From assembly GCA_902806565.1 (NCBI GenBank), contig CADCXA010000034.1, forward strand, positions 186,001 through 250,000: a stretch of 64,000 nucleotides of DNA, in the 5' to 3' direction. This stretch comes from Hypoxylon rubiginosum. Its lineage: Eukaryota; Ascomycota; Sordariomycetes; Xylariales; Hypoxylaceae. This document shows, piece after piece, positions 49,851-61,400 of this stretch (position 1 is its first letter; every line of letters starts with the position of its first letter). The translations under genes were made by a program, and so were the position numbers. Below the pieces are notes generated by a model, which worked only from the letters and a program-made list of their open reading frames with translations, was not told where the DNA came from and searched no databases.

Positions 49851-51069
49851 ATCGGAAATGTGAGGTATGCAGGGCACGCCAAATTTGTTTGCTAAAGGTA
49901 ATATTTAATTACATTAGGTAGATGGGTACCTTGTTCACAAGCCGTATTCCAAGATGGAAGTTCCCTTTCAGATAGCCTACAGCATCCGTGATACGTCAAG
50001 GGGGAGTACCGCTGCTGTCTCGACCAAAAGCATCTCAACGACGATGGGACCTCCGGCGAGATGATTGATAGCGGTGGACTAGAGCCGTATTAGACGACTA
50101 TCGCAGAGAGATAGTGGTTCAATGTCTCGTGAAGAAGCAGTTATTCAAAGGGGTTGAGCTGAAGACCTTGAATTTTAGACCGATGTCTAAAAGTTCCGGC
50201 GCAATCGCCAGGTACCTGGAGGGAAATCATCGCCAATCGTGTTCCGTACTTCTTCGACTGGAACGGCCCGCCCATGACAACCGACACGGCCTGTTCGTCA
50301 AGTCTCGTCGCAGTACATGAGGTCCTGGGAAGTGGGAAATGCCACCTAGCCGTAGCTACTTGGTCTTTCGGCCTCTTACGGTACAGGTATATCGACTTGA
50401 TTCTCTCTCTCTCTCTCTCTCTTTTCGCTAACACGTAAGACTTGGTAATGAATTGTCGTATGCTTACCTCCTTTCAGGACAAACTACGCCATAAACTCTA
50501 CAATTCGCCACTAGAGAATATACCGTTTCACCTGACCCCCAGGAGTAAGCGAGTTGATGGATTGCTGACGTTCGAGAAGACACGGCACTCTAACTAACCG
50601 ATCGTGCAGAATCAATTGTATCAGTCTGCGCAAGTAATGAGTTTCAGGGGTAACATGTCATCTACGGGATTCGGCTTCCAGCCGCTAAGGAAGGCCCTTT
50701 AGCGCTAGAATGTGGTAGGAGGTAGTGAAGTTATGCGCTATAACCCCCTGCAGTCCAGTGTAGCTACAGTGGTCTTTAGCGAGATAATTCTCATTTTGAT
50801 CTGCAGGTGGTGACAATTACTTCCTCAATTCACACTGGTCTGGCTTTTGAATTATGTTTGCTTGGCAAGTATTCCAATGAGTAAAATAACATGAGCTTTC
50901 CTAGGTAAACTAAGCCTCTTCTCGTCGTTGCTGAGCGTATCTATTAGAGTTCCTTCGAAGACAATTATCATGAACACGGTCCGGCTCTACTCCAAGACCT
51001 TTGTTTTCTTAGTCAGCCCTCCTTTTCATGTGTGAGAAAGCAAGAATATAACGATTTTTGATCGGTTCT
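49851..51069. other. Spacer between borosin gene and 7TM gene
   Basis: Convergent 3' regions of the borosin gene and the minus-strand rhodopsin-domain gene. It contains a (TC)10 microsatellite and no coding frame with protein-like content. Confidence 0.5.
50402..50421. repeat. (TC)10 microsatellite
   Basis: Ten TC dinucleotides in a row, about 550 bp beyond the borosin stop codon. Confidence 0.95.
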
Positions 51070-52470
51070 CTAGACTTCACCATTATACTGTCGTAAATTT
51101 CTATCATTCTCCCGGTTGACAATGATTGACATCTCTTGATCATCATCGGCATGACGGTCCGACCCCGTTTGATGACCTTTTTGAGACTGTGTTGCAAGGC
51201 GCTCACGAGACCAACCAGCCTCATTGTTGCATGATTCTCCTCGTCCTTTGAAATGTGATAAAAGGCTAGATACTTTTCGGAAGGTCAGAAGACCCCAAAA
51301 AGCCGGGGCGCAGAAGACCACTAGTAGGAGTAGCATGTCGGCCGTCGAAGATAAAGCAATTTCAGCTAAGATAAAAGTGAAATCCGCAATATGTGGTAGC
51401 TTGACATGAGCGGTGAGGCGAAAAGCCGCGATCGCACAAGCTGCGCTATCCTTCCATATCAGCAATGCGGAAGAGTCGAGGAAGACCATCAATGGACCTA
51501 CATTAAGCCGACAGCGAAGACAAAAGATACCCAGAGCCTCTTCATCTTCGTCATGTTCAGGCCCCAGATAGCTTTCTGCGGAGAAAAGAGGATGAAAATG
51601 TCTGTGATGAAGTTGATAATAGCACCTGCGAGATAAAGACGGTTGCCGTCGAAGCAGGAACCGGGGATAGTCGTATCCCATATCTTCTGCATCGGAATGC
51701 AGATGAAGTTCTGAGCAATAATTATCGCCGTATAAAATAGAATGTTTATACCAAGCACGGCCTGGCTCGACCAGTAGAAGGCATTCCGAGAACCCAATGG
51801 ATTGAATATTCGCAGCCATTGCAGAATGATGGCAACTTTCAACAACCCCATACTATGGGTATAGAGATTGGCGCCAATATGGTAGATCTAACAGCAATTA
51901 ATGACTTAGATATTTGTAAGTATTTATGAAAGGGGTGTTATAGAAGAAGAGAATGCAAAGAGAAAAGAGTCTTAACTTACGTAGAGGATTCTCGACATAT
52001 CACTCGCACGTACATTCCACATATGGACATAGAATCCAGGGTAGATAAGCAGACCTATACAACAATATACCACCCAGCCGACGTAGAGTCCCTAATTCAC
52101 CATGGTTAGCCAACAATGAAACTTATTAAGGATCCCCTCCCTTCAAGGAATATCTTACATATCCTGCGATTGCGAGGTCTTCATCCTGTTAGTAATTATT
52201 CTGTTGTGGGAGGCGGTTCGGCAACTTCTCTGCCGTAGGTTACTTACAGTCCTCGAACTGAAGTCTCTTTAAATACCTGGCCTGAGAGTAGAGACGGGCA
52301 AGAAGAGCTCCAGTGCCCAGCAACAGGAAAAATGAAAAAAGAGCATATCCCGAAGTATTGTATCCTCCACGATTGTTAAAATCGGAGCTGACACCGGGTG
52401 GAGGCTCAAGGGCAGGTAGCAGCAACTCTTGAGAGGCGTTTCGGGCAGTGAACGAAGAGTTGTTTGGCAT
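51070..52470 (-). CDS. Rhodopsin-domain integral membrane protein (Pth11/SAT4-like)
   Basis: Five exons (52470-52248, 52178-52159, 52091-51981, 51887-51502, 51445-51070), one of only 20 nt, give 371 residues. Exon 2 reads YLAIAGY and completes the family motif E-D-Y-L. Seven hydrophobic segments can be traced, starting with YALFSFFLLLGTGALLARLY, then GLYVGWVVYCCIGLLIYPGF, SMGLLKVAIILQWLRIF, AVLGINILFYTAIIIAQNF, LAGAIINFITDIFILF, VSFVFAVGLIAACAIAAFRL and MLLLLVVFCAPAFWGLL. The Cys pair FICIPMQKIWD and PGSCFDGN is typical. The tail is polar. There is no CFEM domain. The family is common at the fungal plasma membrane, often next to secondary-metabolite genes; a sensing role is known for Pth11 and only guessed here. 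It is intact, unlike its neighbours. Confidence 0.88.
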
Positions 52471-53715
52471 TATGACAACTTTGAACTTGTTTGAACGACG
52501 CCAACGAGATAATGGAGGTGAAAAAAAGAAGAAACCCCCCCACCTGAAGGCATTTCTTGGAAGGAGTAAGAAACACTACATATTCAACAGGTAATTATAA
52601 CTGAGATGCTGTCTCCTTTCAATGGGAAGACTAGACCGCAGAAACCCTTCTAATGGCCATAAACGTAGTAGTTAAGTTAAGCATTGTGACCTCTTTGGGT
52701 TACATTACATAATGTTTAAGGGTTCGGGCCGTCTCCTATAAGTCTACATATTTAGGATTGCGCCTGTTCAAGAAGCATTCTGCGACGAAGGCCTCTACTT
52801 AATCACGCAAACGCGGCAGCGAGATGATCCGATGGGTTGCAGTCACACAACATATACGCAGCCACGTGTTCTAGTTCTAGAGTAGGTAATCAACAGGAAT
52901 ACATGTCTAAGAGCTGCTACACCTCTCTAGATCCTTCGTCTTCGTCTCGCCCTATAAGACGATAGTGAGTTTGCAAATCAATATATGTTTGACTATTCGT
53001 ATGGAAAATGCGTACATAGTCTGAAACTGGATTCACTGCCCCTTCATTTGGTTCGGAGTGCTCTCGGAGGACAGCCTACCTATACCTACCTAGGTACATA
53101 GGTACCTGGGTAGATATTAATACTTAGGTAGTATTTCGTGCGGTATGACGTTGTGGCGCAGGTACCTAGGTAGGTAAAAGATGAGAGGAGAGGAGAGCTC
53201 ACCTTTGACTAAAGAGAGCTGACGTTTTAATAAAAGAAACCGCCAGAGCCACCAGAATCGCCAGAGTCGCCGTGCGTATAGCTGTTCTCATGTACTAAAA
53301 TATGACGAATATTGCACTTTGCGACATGTGTTGGCACATTAATGAGATTGCCTCCGCCATTTCAGGGTGAACGAAAATTATGACCACCAGTTTTAAGCGG
53401 CATTGGAGTCATGAACGTGGCGAACCCCGATTCAGAATTGCTAGCAAGCCAGCTAATATGGACGATTCCCTTTACCAGAACATACACTTGAATCTCGTCC
53501 TCACCTCTCTTGAACAAGCCTCAATACTGATAGCATACAAAGTGAAGCATGACATAAGCGCCACCATCTCCGTGTACGAGCATCTTCCCTTAACGAGCGG
53601 ATAAAGGGAACACGAAGGCCCACGAAGATGGCAGCGGGGCCATTCGCCATGGACGCGAGCTAGCCTAGAGCCTAAAAGCGAATACATCTGCACGACCAGA
53701 AGCCTATGAAGAAGG
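52471..53715. other. Spacer with clustered TACCTAGGTA motifs
   Basis: Promoter side of the 7TM gene, then about 1 kb of spacer. It has two TACCTAGGTA palindromes (53087-53096, 53163-53172) and related GGTACC/TAGGTA pieces between them. The frame 53380-53604 (+) has no recognised content. Confidence 0.5.
53087..53172. repeat. Paired TACCTAGGTA palindromes
   Basis: Two exact copies of the 10-bp palindrome stand 66 bp apart, with more CCTACC and GGTAGG half-sites between. Other exact copies are at 5110, 18970, 25416, 34043, 42800 and 56585, all outside coding sequence. The role is unknown. Confidence 0.85.
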
Positions 53716-54295
53716 CTATCGATATTCTAGAAAGCTCCTCGCCGACAAAGAGTGAGATGGTTTTCCAACCGCGAGTTCGATCGCCTTCCTCGTCAGGATC
53801 ACGCCGCTAACCATGGCCGTCCATACGATACCATGCGTGTTTGATAAAGATATCGGCCTAATAGCCACCTGGAATGACTGGTGGTGAAACAAGCCGTACG
53901 CGACAGTAATTATTACTTCTCGTAAGAAAGCCTCATCACCACCACCGAGGTCGTTGTAAGGCCAGGTCAACACCGAGATGATGACCCCCTGCCTCCATAC
54001 GCTAAGGACGTAATTGAGACACAGAACAGCAGGAACGGCTCCTATCATGAGGAGACATTGAATGCCACGGTGCTAGGTATTTTCTGCAGAATCTGTACTG
54101 CCGAAGGGGAAGCCGAGGAAGGACTTCGAACCAGTAGATATAAGGCAAAGGCACTGGATACGCCAAATACCGTGTTGGGTCTCGCAAATGTGACAAAATC
54201 GCTCTCGACAAACCCGTGAGTACCTAAGCGGAATGAATTGTAAAATCGACAGTAGACTGAGGAAATAAGCTCCCATCATGCGTACTTACCCTCGA
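53716..54295 (-). pseudogene. Relic of a UbiA-like prenyltransferase
   Basis: The minus strand reads VESDFVTFARPNTVFGVSSAFA, then ILQKIPSTVAFN and a stop (54047). The next frame continues MIGAVPAVLCLNYVLSVWRQ, then PYNDLGGGDEAFLREVIIT. Fungal UbiA-family membrane prenyltransferases share the order S-D-x-x-T-x-x-x-P-x-T-x-F-G, then a membrane helix, then Y-N-D-L-G-G-x-D. The segment that should lie between, with the N-K-P-W-R-P-type Asp-rich active site, is missing at the frame change. A deletion of roughly 40-50 codons plus a frameshift would explain this, so no active enzyme is expected. Family assignment rests on two short motifs and the hydrophobic pattern; an intron cannot restore the lost core. 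Confidence 0.55.
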
Positions 54296-54610
54296 AGCTG
54301 TAAGTTGAGTGGCTATAGGCGTAACTAGGAAAAACAAGAGTGTCGCCCTAGTTAGGTCACGTTGGACGAGGCTATAATTGGAATTTGCCTCTACGTGGTA
54401 ATACCGTATTGCTACAAGCCTAGTTCTTGCCCATCAAGAGTTTGCCAGTCTGCGTTATATGGAACCCACACATATCCGAAGTCGTGATCCGCACGGTTAG
54501 GCAGGTAGCTAGGCAGCTACTATATCGAGAGCGGTCCTTAAATTAGACTCTGAGAACTTCTTCTAAAGGACGGATCATATTCCCAATTTGTTCCAAGTAC
54601 CTTCAGATGG

Positions 54611-55604
54611 TTAAATGGAAATTAGAAAGAAAAAAACACTGTCCTTTAGAAGATCAACTCCTTGATCCTCGACTTGCGCCACGGTAAATCGGGGTCCTTG
54701 ATCCCAGAGTTTGAGAAGCCTGGGGTCACTATAGAGTTCTTCTTCAGAAAGCTCCTCTCCATAGTTTATCTGGTGGGTTGGGTTACAGATAATATGTAAA
54801 TTTCCTGCCAATCCCGATTCAAGGATCTCCAGCGTAAGAACGAACCGAGTATCATCCCAGGATTTTCTCGTAAGCGATTCTTTTAGGCGCCAATCGTCGA
54901 TGCTGGTCGATAAAATCTTCCCTGTAACAAATTCAGCGGCTGTCATATTAGAGTCAAGGGCCGTGCTAACCAAGTTGAGCGAGAATCAAGGTTTGTTTCT
55001 TATTACCATTTGTGTCGCAGTCATACTGAGCTCCCACGATATTGTTGGGGTTCACAGCAGTCAGATCGTGTAAGCTAAGGCTCGATAAGTCGGCTTCTTT
55101 GGGTATCATGACCGTACGATCCGCGCCCAATGATAGAAAGAGTTTTCCGAGACGGCCCAAAGGAATATAGTCTATGCCATGCTTGTAGTCGTTACCACGG
55201 AGTCTTGAGTTAACTCGGCTGAGAGCTTGGCCTCCTTTGATCCAGTTTGCCTCTGTAAGTGCGGTTCTAAATTCGACATTCGTCAATTTTGGGGATTCTT
55301 CGACTTCGAAGTGCTCCTGGGCCCGTTTCAAGAACGACTCTACCTCCGGATCAAGTCTAGCACAGAGCATATCCATAGCTGCTACTGTATTCCCACCCTC
55401 GATTCGAAATTGTTGGTATTCTTTTAATAGATTCCTGGATTTTGTTTCATTAGGATCCAATGTGGACTTCGAATGTTCTGATATTGATCCTAACGTTACG
55501 GAAACGCAGCGCTGTTGAGCCAAACCGATAGAGCCAGTTGCGAATCCAGAATCACCAATAACGAAGTTTGGTGGGTTGGTACTTTTCTTTCCAGGGTCGG
55601 CCAT
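54611..55604 (-). CDS. Unrecognised protein, two exons, 308 residues
   Basis: Two overlapping frames (55604-54966 and 54973-54611) are joined by a 67-nt intron 55006-54940. The donor is GTAATA, a CTCTAAT-like branch site precedes the GACAG acceptor, and the join reads CDTN/AAEFVTG. The product is 308 residues, soluble, with no signal peptide or membrane segment. Helical stretches include SRNLLKEYQQFRIEGGNTVA and EVESFLKRAQEHFEVEESPK; a later block has DDTRFVLTLEILESGLAGNL. I recognise no domain. Codon use and the clean long exon argue for a real gene. A true frameshift instead of the intron is the main alternative. It lies between the UbiA relic and the Pol III element, and is intact amid decayed neighbours. 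Confidence 0.65.
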
Positions 55605-57100
55605 CGTAAAGAGTTGTGCACTTGAAGCAAGTATCGATAGATTCCCGAGGTATCTGGGACGTTAAGTAGCCCAGTGTTGTGTTCTGCGATCGAGTGATGT
55701 GTAGAAAAGCAAACGTCATAATGGCTTACTTGCTAAGCCAATCCTGCCACGTCACCGGCACGCTATGGAGTATTAGTGACGAGGTTTCCGTCAACATGGC
55801 GAGGCTTACGTACGAGTGTCTCTGTGATAGAGGACTGATGGCAGTCTGACTGATGGATGACTCGATGGTTTTATCCTCTTATACAGTGACTTTAGGCGTT
55901 CCGATTTTAATCCTCGACAGCAATAGGAGTCAGGCAAATGTGGAACTAGGTATACAACGTATCTGAGGGTTTTGTAGCAAACCGGTAGCGGCCAGGGAAA
56001 CTAGCAAAAAATGTGCCTCATCAATTTTGCTTGTCAGTTTGGCCCTTTCCCCTAACTGGCTCTCTCAAGACAACTGGTGTAACCTAATGTCAAATAGCAG
56101 CCGGCTTGCACAACAGTGGTTCCTGGCCTGTACTTTTAATACGCGTGTTGCGTACTATCAAGCAGTCAGCTCGGGCATGTAGATTTGGGGTTGGGGTTGG
56201 AACCGTGATAGGACAGACAGCTAGCTACTAGAAAGATAGAGGTATTTCTAGCCTGGGTTTCGTATCGAAGTCTTTTGGTGGTGCTCTCATTGAACATTAA
56301 CTTGTGCCGCTTGTTGCGTAATAGCCCCTATTCCATTCAAATCACACGGCTGTATCCTAATGCATATCAGTGTTGTTGCTAGTTGTGTAGGGGTCGTGCT
56401 CGGACATTTGGCCTACCATGGTGTTTTCATCGTGTAAAGTCAAACTGGTATGATCTCTTATGGCCAGACAGCGCTCCCCTCATAACAAGAGACCGTGCTC
56501 TTCACGATTCCCATCGGAAAGACTAGAAGATTGGATTTGGTCTTCAAGGTTAGTCTCTCTACTTGCTATTCTTTCCCTGGTACCTACCTAGGTAGGTATA
56601 TTTCGCTACGTTCTGATACATTTTCCGTGCCTGGAGTTCTTGCCTGCCACTTTTCGAAGACCGTTGAACACGTCCAAATCTTGGTCGAGGTCGTTACGAA
56701 ATGAAAACATACGGAATGACATTATGTCAGTGTATGCAACTTTTAGAACCAGAGGCACTTGTGGTGATAGAAGCTATTAGCTACATAACGTTGGTAGGTA
56801 CTTTAGGTAGAACGTGTAGCACAGGTGGGATACGTGGCCAACACACTGCTGTTTGCCTGGTCCTGGCTTGAAATTTGGCACCTGGGTGCACCCTGTGGCA
56901 TCAGTAGCAGCACACTCGCAGTCGCCTGGCCGGCGCATGGTAGTGAATGACGCCTGGGCTGAGCGTTTCCTTATTGGCCGAAGGGGGTCTGCCATCCGCC
57001 CAGCAACGAGCCGCGCACGCGCCAACCAAACCAACCAAAGGCATATATTCCATAGCAACAGAGCATTTTCCATCGGCCGGGTGTTCATCTAACTATAGGT
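55605..57100. other. Spacer upstream of the 308-residue gene
   Basis: It should carry that gene's promoter. A TACCTAGGTA palindrome lies at 56585-56594. Frames at 56495-56704 (+) and 56777-57088 (-) show no recognisable protein. Confidence 0.45.
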
Positions 57101-57239
57101 GGCCACCGAGTCATTCGGTGGCCTAGTGGTTAGAGTCGACGCCCGGCCGTCCCAGTAAAATCCTCCCGAGGATTTTCGTAAGCCAGGTTCGAGCCCTTCC
57201 GGGGGGCTCGAACCTGGCTGAGCTTTTGCATTTTTTTTT
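57101..57239 (+). ncRNA. Pol III element with tRNA-type A/B boxes and three hairpins
   Basis: TGGCCTAGTGG (57119-57129) fits the A box and GGTTCGAGCCC (57186-57196) fits the B box, each to consensus. Nine T's (57231-57239) could end transcription. The T-stem and acceptor do not pair as in a working tRNA. Instead the stretch folds into three perfect hairpins: GGCCACCGA/TCGGTGGCC (57101-57123), AAAATCCTC/GAGGATTTT (57157-57176) and a 16-bp stem (57181-57196 with 57204-57219, 7-nt loop). This suggests a tRNA-derived element such as a SINE head, or a structured small RNA. No internal tail repeat or target-site duplication was found by eye. Confidence 0.6.
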
Positions 57240-57344
57240 AACTTGTTTAAATTTTTTTAATGTCCCTGTTCCTTTTTCCCCCACCAGTCAGTACTTCTAA
57301 TTAAAGACGACACTAATGCTAATTAGCCTGCCTTCTCATACGCG

Positions 57345-58474
57345 TATTCTCTTCTATTAGCTCAGGTTCAATGTTATGGAGGATTTCGTCTTCAGCAAAC
57401 CTTTCGACATGTTAAGGCATCAAAGTAGCATCATATCATCACTGTTCGTTTACAAAGAACATCATCCCTTCTAGGCCTTGTCAATACCGCACCTTAGCTC
57501 ATCCAGATAGCCTCCAAAGTTGCACCCCAAATATTCCAAATTGGAGGTTGGTTCAAGACGGCAATATGGTCCCACGAGAACATCGCTATACAATTCAAAT
57601 CTGGCCTCAAAGATCCATCGTCTCCTGATCTAGTGCAATTTTTGCTAGAACAAGGCGAGGCCTAACTCCCGGGAAGATACTCAAGACGCGAGGATAGTCT
57701 CAATTCAATAGTAGCTAGAAGGTTAGTACATCTTATTGAACCCGATCTAGACATCACTTCTATTAATTACGTGATTATTATACGTTCTAGTAAGCCAAAT
57801 TTCAGTAGTGCTTTCGGGGTTACTGTCCAAGTTGGCACAAAAGCTGCAGCATATTGTATTAATCCACCGTGAGCTTGAATATTTAGGCATCATTGATACG
57901 AAACTCCCGATTTAGTTATTATATCTGAATGCTACAATTTAGGAGGCTCTACGATTATACCTAGTGCTGCCGACGGGTGGTACTAGGAAGACGGGTAGCA
58001 CTGGTGTTGAAACTGCAGGCCCGTTCGTTCCTCCGGAAACGACATTCGTGAACCCCCACATTATATACAGCGAAGTAAGCTATTCACTTAATCCGGGAAC
58101 TCGTACAGTATCGCTAACTAATGGATTGTACATAGGAGAAGATTGTTTTGAGCAGGTAAATGAATTCAACCCTAAACGGTGGACTACTCGTGGCGAGACG
58201 GTTCGAAATCTGGCAGCTTTTAACCCTTGGGAACAGGTAGGTCTCCTAGATGCCCGGGCTCTGACAGGGTTCTCACAGGTAGTCAACAGGGCGCCACAGC
58301 TGTATCGCCCGTGTGATGGCAAATGACATGCTTAGGGTCACTACAGCCTACATCATTCAGAAATTCCACTTCCGTCCTGCTCCAGGTGAAACTAGCGAAC
58401 GCGTCCTGGAAGATATAAAAGACCAATTTGCGCCTAATCTGGGGGGTTTAACTCTGTGCTTTGAGTTGAGATAG
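57345..58474 (+). pseudogene. Cytochrome P450 relic
   Basis: P450 motifs appear in order but in three frames. An early FSKPFDMLRHQSS piece resembles the region after the C helix. The frame 57964-58326 then has NPHIIYSEVSYSLNPGTRTV, GLYIGEDCFEQ and FNPKRWTT, like the ERR triad/meander region. The haem loop reads GTGRSPRCPGS only in a second frame, with the ligand Cys codon at 58251-58253. The C-terminus (VTTAYIIQKFHFRPAPGE, then QFAPNLGGLTLCFELR, stop at 58472-58474) is in a third frame. Stops are frequent before 57950. No splice sites repair the haem-loop shift, so this is a broken gene. It may be the remnant of a tailoring enzyme of the nearby borosin locus, but P450s are common in fungi. 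Confidence 0.75.
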
Positions 58475-61400
58475 TGCATGTACCTTCACTATATTGTGGC
58501 ACGGAGAGTTATGAACCTAAGGGCCACTAAGCTCCGTATAACCCTACCCGGATGGTAAGGGCTAACTAACCAAGACCCTGACAGAGTGTCTAGATTGATG
58601 GGGTTAGTTCGAGGAGAATATTTTCACGGACCGTTCATCACTATTCACCTGCTGTATATAGAGTCTTGCATTGATTTATTATACATGCGTTAATTTCTAA
58701 GTATCATCATAGTTACCTAGCATATTCATGATGGCCGGTAGGTCATGAACTGATAATGAAGCCACATCTTAGATAGCCGGTGTATTATTACTACCATTCT
58801 CAAGCATCAAACTGGTAAGTATTCATTCACCCTTAGCATGTTTTAGGGGTGAACACGCGTCTATTGATTAGGTCTTCGTCTGCATATAGCTCTTAGGCCT
58901 TGCCTGAACCTTAGGCGCAGCAAGCTGTCCCTATACAGGTATACACAGACTACCTAGGCACTAGACAGACAAGGTACCTATCCGTTGCTCTACCACTCGC
59001 ACCAAGGCTCTTAGGATACTCGAGCATATCTCCCAGGGGTCATCGTAGAGTACACGTAGAGCTCTCGACAATAGTTCTCCACTCTCACATCAAAATCGCC
59101 CGTGATACGCCTGTACATGATCTTCAAGGTCCCTGAATAGGGGGTAGCCATAAAAAGAGCAGCAGAGTAAAGAAACTAGCAGTTGGATAGGGGAACCCTA
59201 CCTCTATCCTGGACGATCTGTTCTTGAGCGGAATGATCGTCCGGCCTGCTCGATCTACTTACCTGCCTGACTACTTGCCTGCCTGCCCTGAATCTTCCGC
59301 CTGAACGACTTGCTAGTCCCGTAACACGGAGAGCGAGCCTACATCCCAACAACTTTTCAGTGATACTGCCTGTCGGACTAGCGGTCGCTGTCGTCGCCAG
59401 CAGGCTCTCGACCATTGTATCGACTACTTCGAGTCCATAGATGTTCGCACGGTAGAGACATGCTCAACCTGGATATTCTTCGTAGGCGTCATGAAGTCTT
59501 GGAAATGAAGCCGAGAACTCCCGTTCACTCCCGATATCCCGTCGAACCTGTCTGCGACTCGGTTCTGTGTAGACTTACCTACCTACCCCGTGTCGCTAAC
59601 GCCTCGACTTCTTCGCCAAGTGATGCGCCTAGCGGTTCCTGCCTGCCTCGATGTGCTGCTCCATGGGAACCCTTGTCCCGTGTCGATGCCGGGGAGATCC
59701 TAGTAACTACTTAAATTTTCATATGGCAGTTCATAAGATGGATGGAACCTGGGGGCCGCGTTGTCGAGGCCGGAGCGTCGTAGTAAGCTTGGACCGCAGC
59801 GGTTCTTACTGGGGGATGATCCCGTATTCTGCAGCGGCTGGTTAAAGAGCCAAAGCGCGTCCAGGAGAGACGCAGCTTCTTCTTGGGTCGGTGCGAAGCT
59901 GGCTAACACAGCCCGCAGTTCCTCAGCGGAACCCGGCAGCGCCCCCCCATCGTTTCCACCGGACCGGCGTTCCAGAAGGTAGCGCACCACCGTTGTTTAA
60001 TGCGCTGGGCCAAGAAAGGGGGGGGGGGGGGCGACGCGTTCGGTGGGCTTCGACGGAGGCGCCTCCTGAATCTCGGTCAAGCACGCGGCGAGAAAAGAAA
60101 TGGCGGACCCCACGCAAGCGGAATTGGCACCCTACCCTGCTAGGGTACCATCTCTCGGTGCGAGCCGAAAGACTATATATAAATTGCATGGGTCCCTCAA
60201 CCTCGAACGCCGTGCGACCAAGACCCATTCCCGACCGCCGAGTAGGAAGAATCTCCGTTTTGCAGTTGCCACTTCATCTTAGCCAGCTGCTGCAAGTTGA
60301 CGCGTAAGTGATGGTCTCAATATCTAGAATCGTCGGAGTCGCGGGGGGGCCTTCTCCCCGAGCTCCTGGGAGGTGATCTGAAAGGTTCGCTTCTGAGTTC
60401 CGGACTGGGCATTACTGTATCGTCCGCACAGGCCAGGGACGAGGGAGGAGTGTCGGCCCCTGGATTTAATGGAGCCCCCAAGCAAGTGTAATTGCAGGAT
60501 GTTCGGCTTGTAACATCGTAGACGTTACACAGCAGCAGAGGGAAGTCCAAAATTATATAGGTTGAATATCCGGTGGCGACAATGAATCGGACCACACCCA
60601 AACATTACGGGTGAGGAGAAAGAGAAGGGCTTGATACCACATCGACAGGCTTCCCCTCAGGAATCGTCGACAAAGTCCGAATCAGCCGTTGCGGAGAAGC
60701 ATATTTTGGGATGCTGCTCACCTCAGGGCGAGCATGTGAGTTTAGATTGCGGCTCGTTGCACGCACACGTTTTTACTTGGCGATTGGGTGCACAGCTATA
60801 TTCACGCCGTCATGCCCGCGGCCGCGGATTGGGCCTACAATCCGGGACTGTTAGCTTTCCTTGTCGCCCTGCAGCTTTGGTGCGGCAGAGTCGAGTGGAT
60901 GGGGAATGTAAGGGAGCGATTGTAGGAGCAATCAGAAAAAAACAACCCCCAATCTTTGCATTGACCGGATGCATGCCGACGGATTGGGTGTTGGTTTGCC
61001 CACCGAGTCTGAGCATTGAGCATGTGAGGTCGACGAAATAACTCATAGCATCTCTCTCCATCTTCGTTAGAACGACTCCATCCCGATTCCCATCGAAGCT
61101 TTGGAACGAAAGAAGCAGATTTGCCCCTTTCCACCCTCGATCCCGATGCATCTACCCGAAATACAACGATGGGAGCTGAACCTGTTGTGATCTTTGAAGG
61201 GGTGGGTCATAGTTCACGTCGATCCAGATTCCAAGCCATGCAGCCAAGGAGCGGACCTAGCTGAGCAACCTGGGAAAATCCTTCGAGGTACCTTGCTCCG
61301 AACAAGTTCTGCCTGCAGGATCTCTTTGATTGCCGACGGGAAGTATTCCCACATATCGAAGATGTCTTAGCTTCGAAGACAAGGCTGCGAGAAGACTTCA

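Noticed and set aside
49331..49882. Long antisense frames opposite the borosin repeat (Ser/Ala/Thr-rich and Asn/Leu-rich)
   Set aside because: They are shadows of the 9-bp repeat, which leaves all frames open; no independent start, splice or family signal.
57112..57210. Functional tRNA gene
   Set aside because: A and B boxes are perfect, but the acceptor and T stems do not pair; the stretch folds into other hairpins.
57964..58326. Intact 120-residue P450-like gene
   Set aside because: It is only one of three frame-shifted parts of a P450; the haem cysteine is in another frame.
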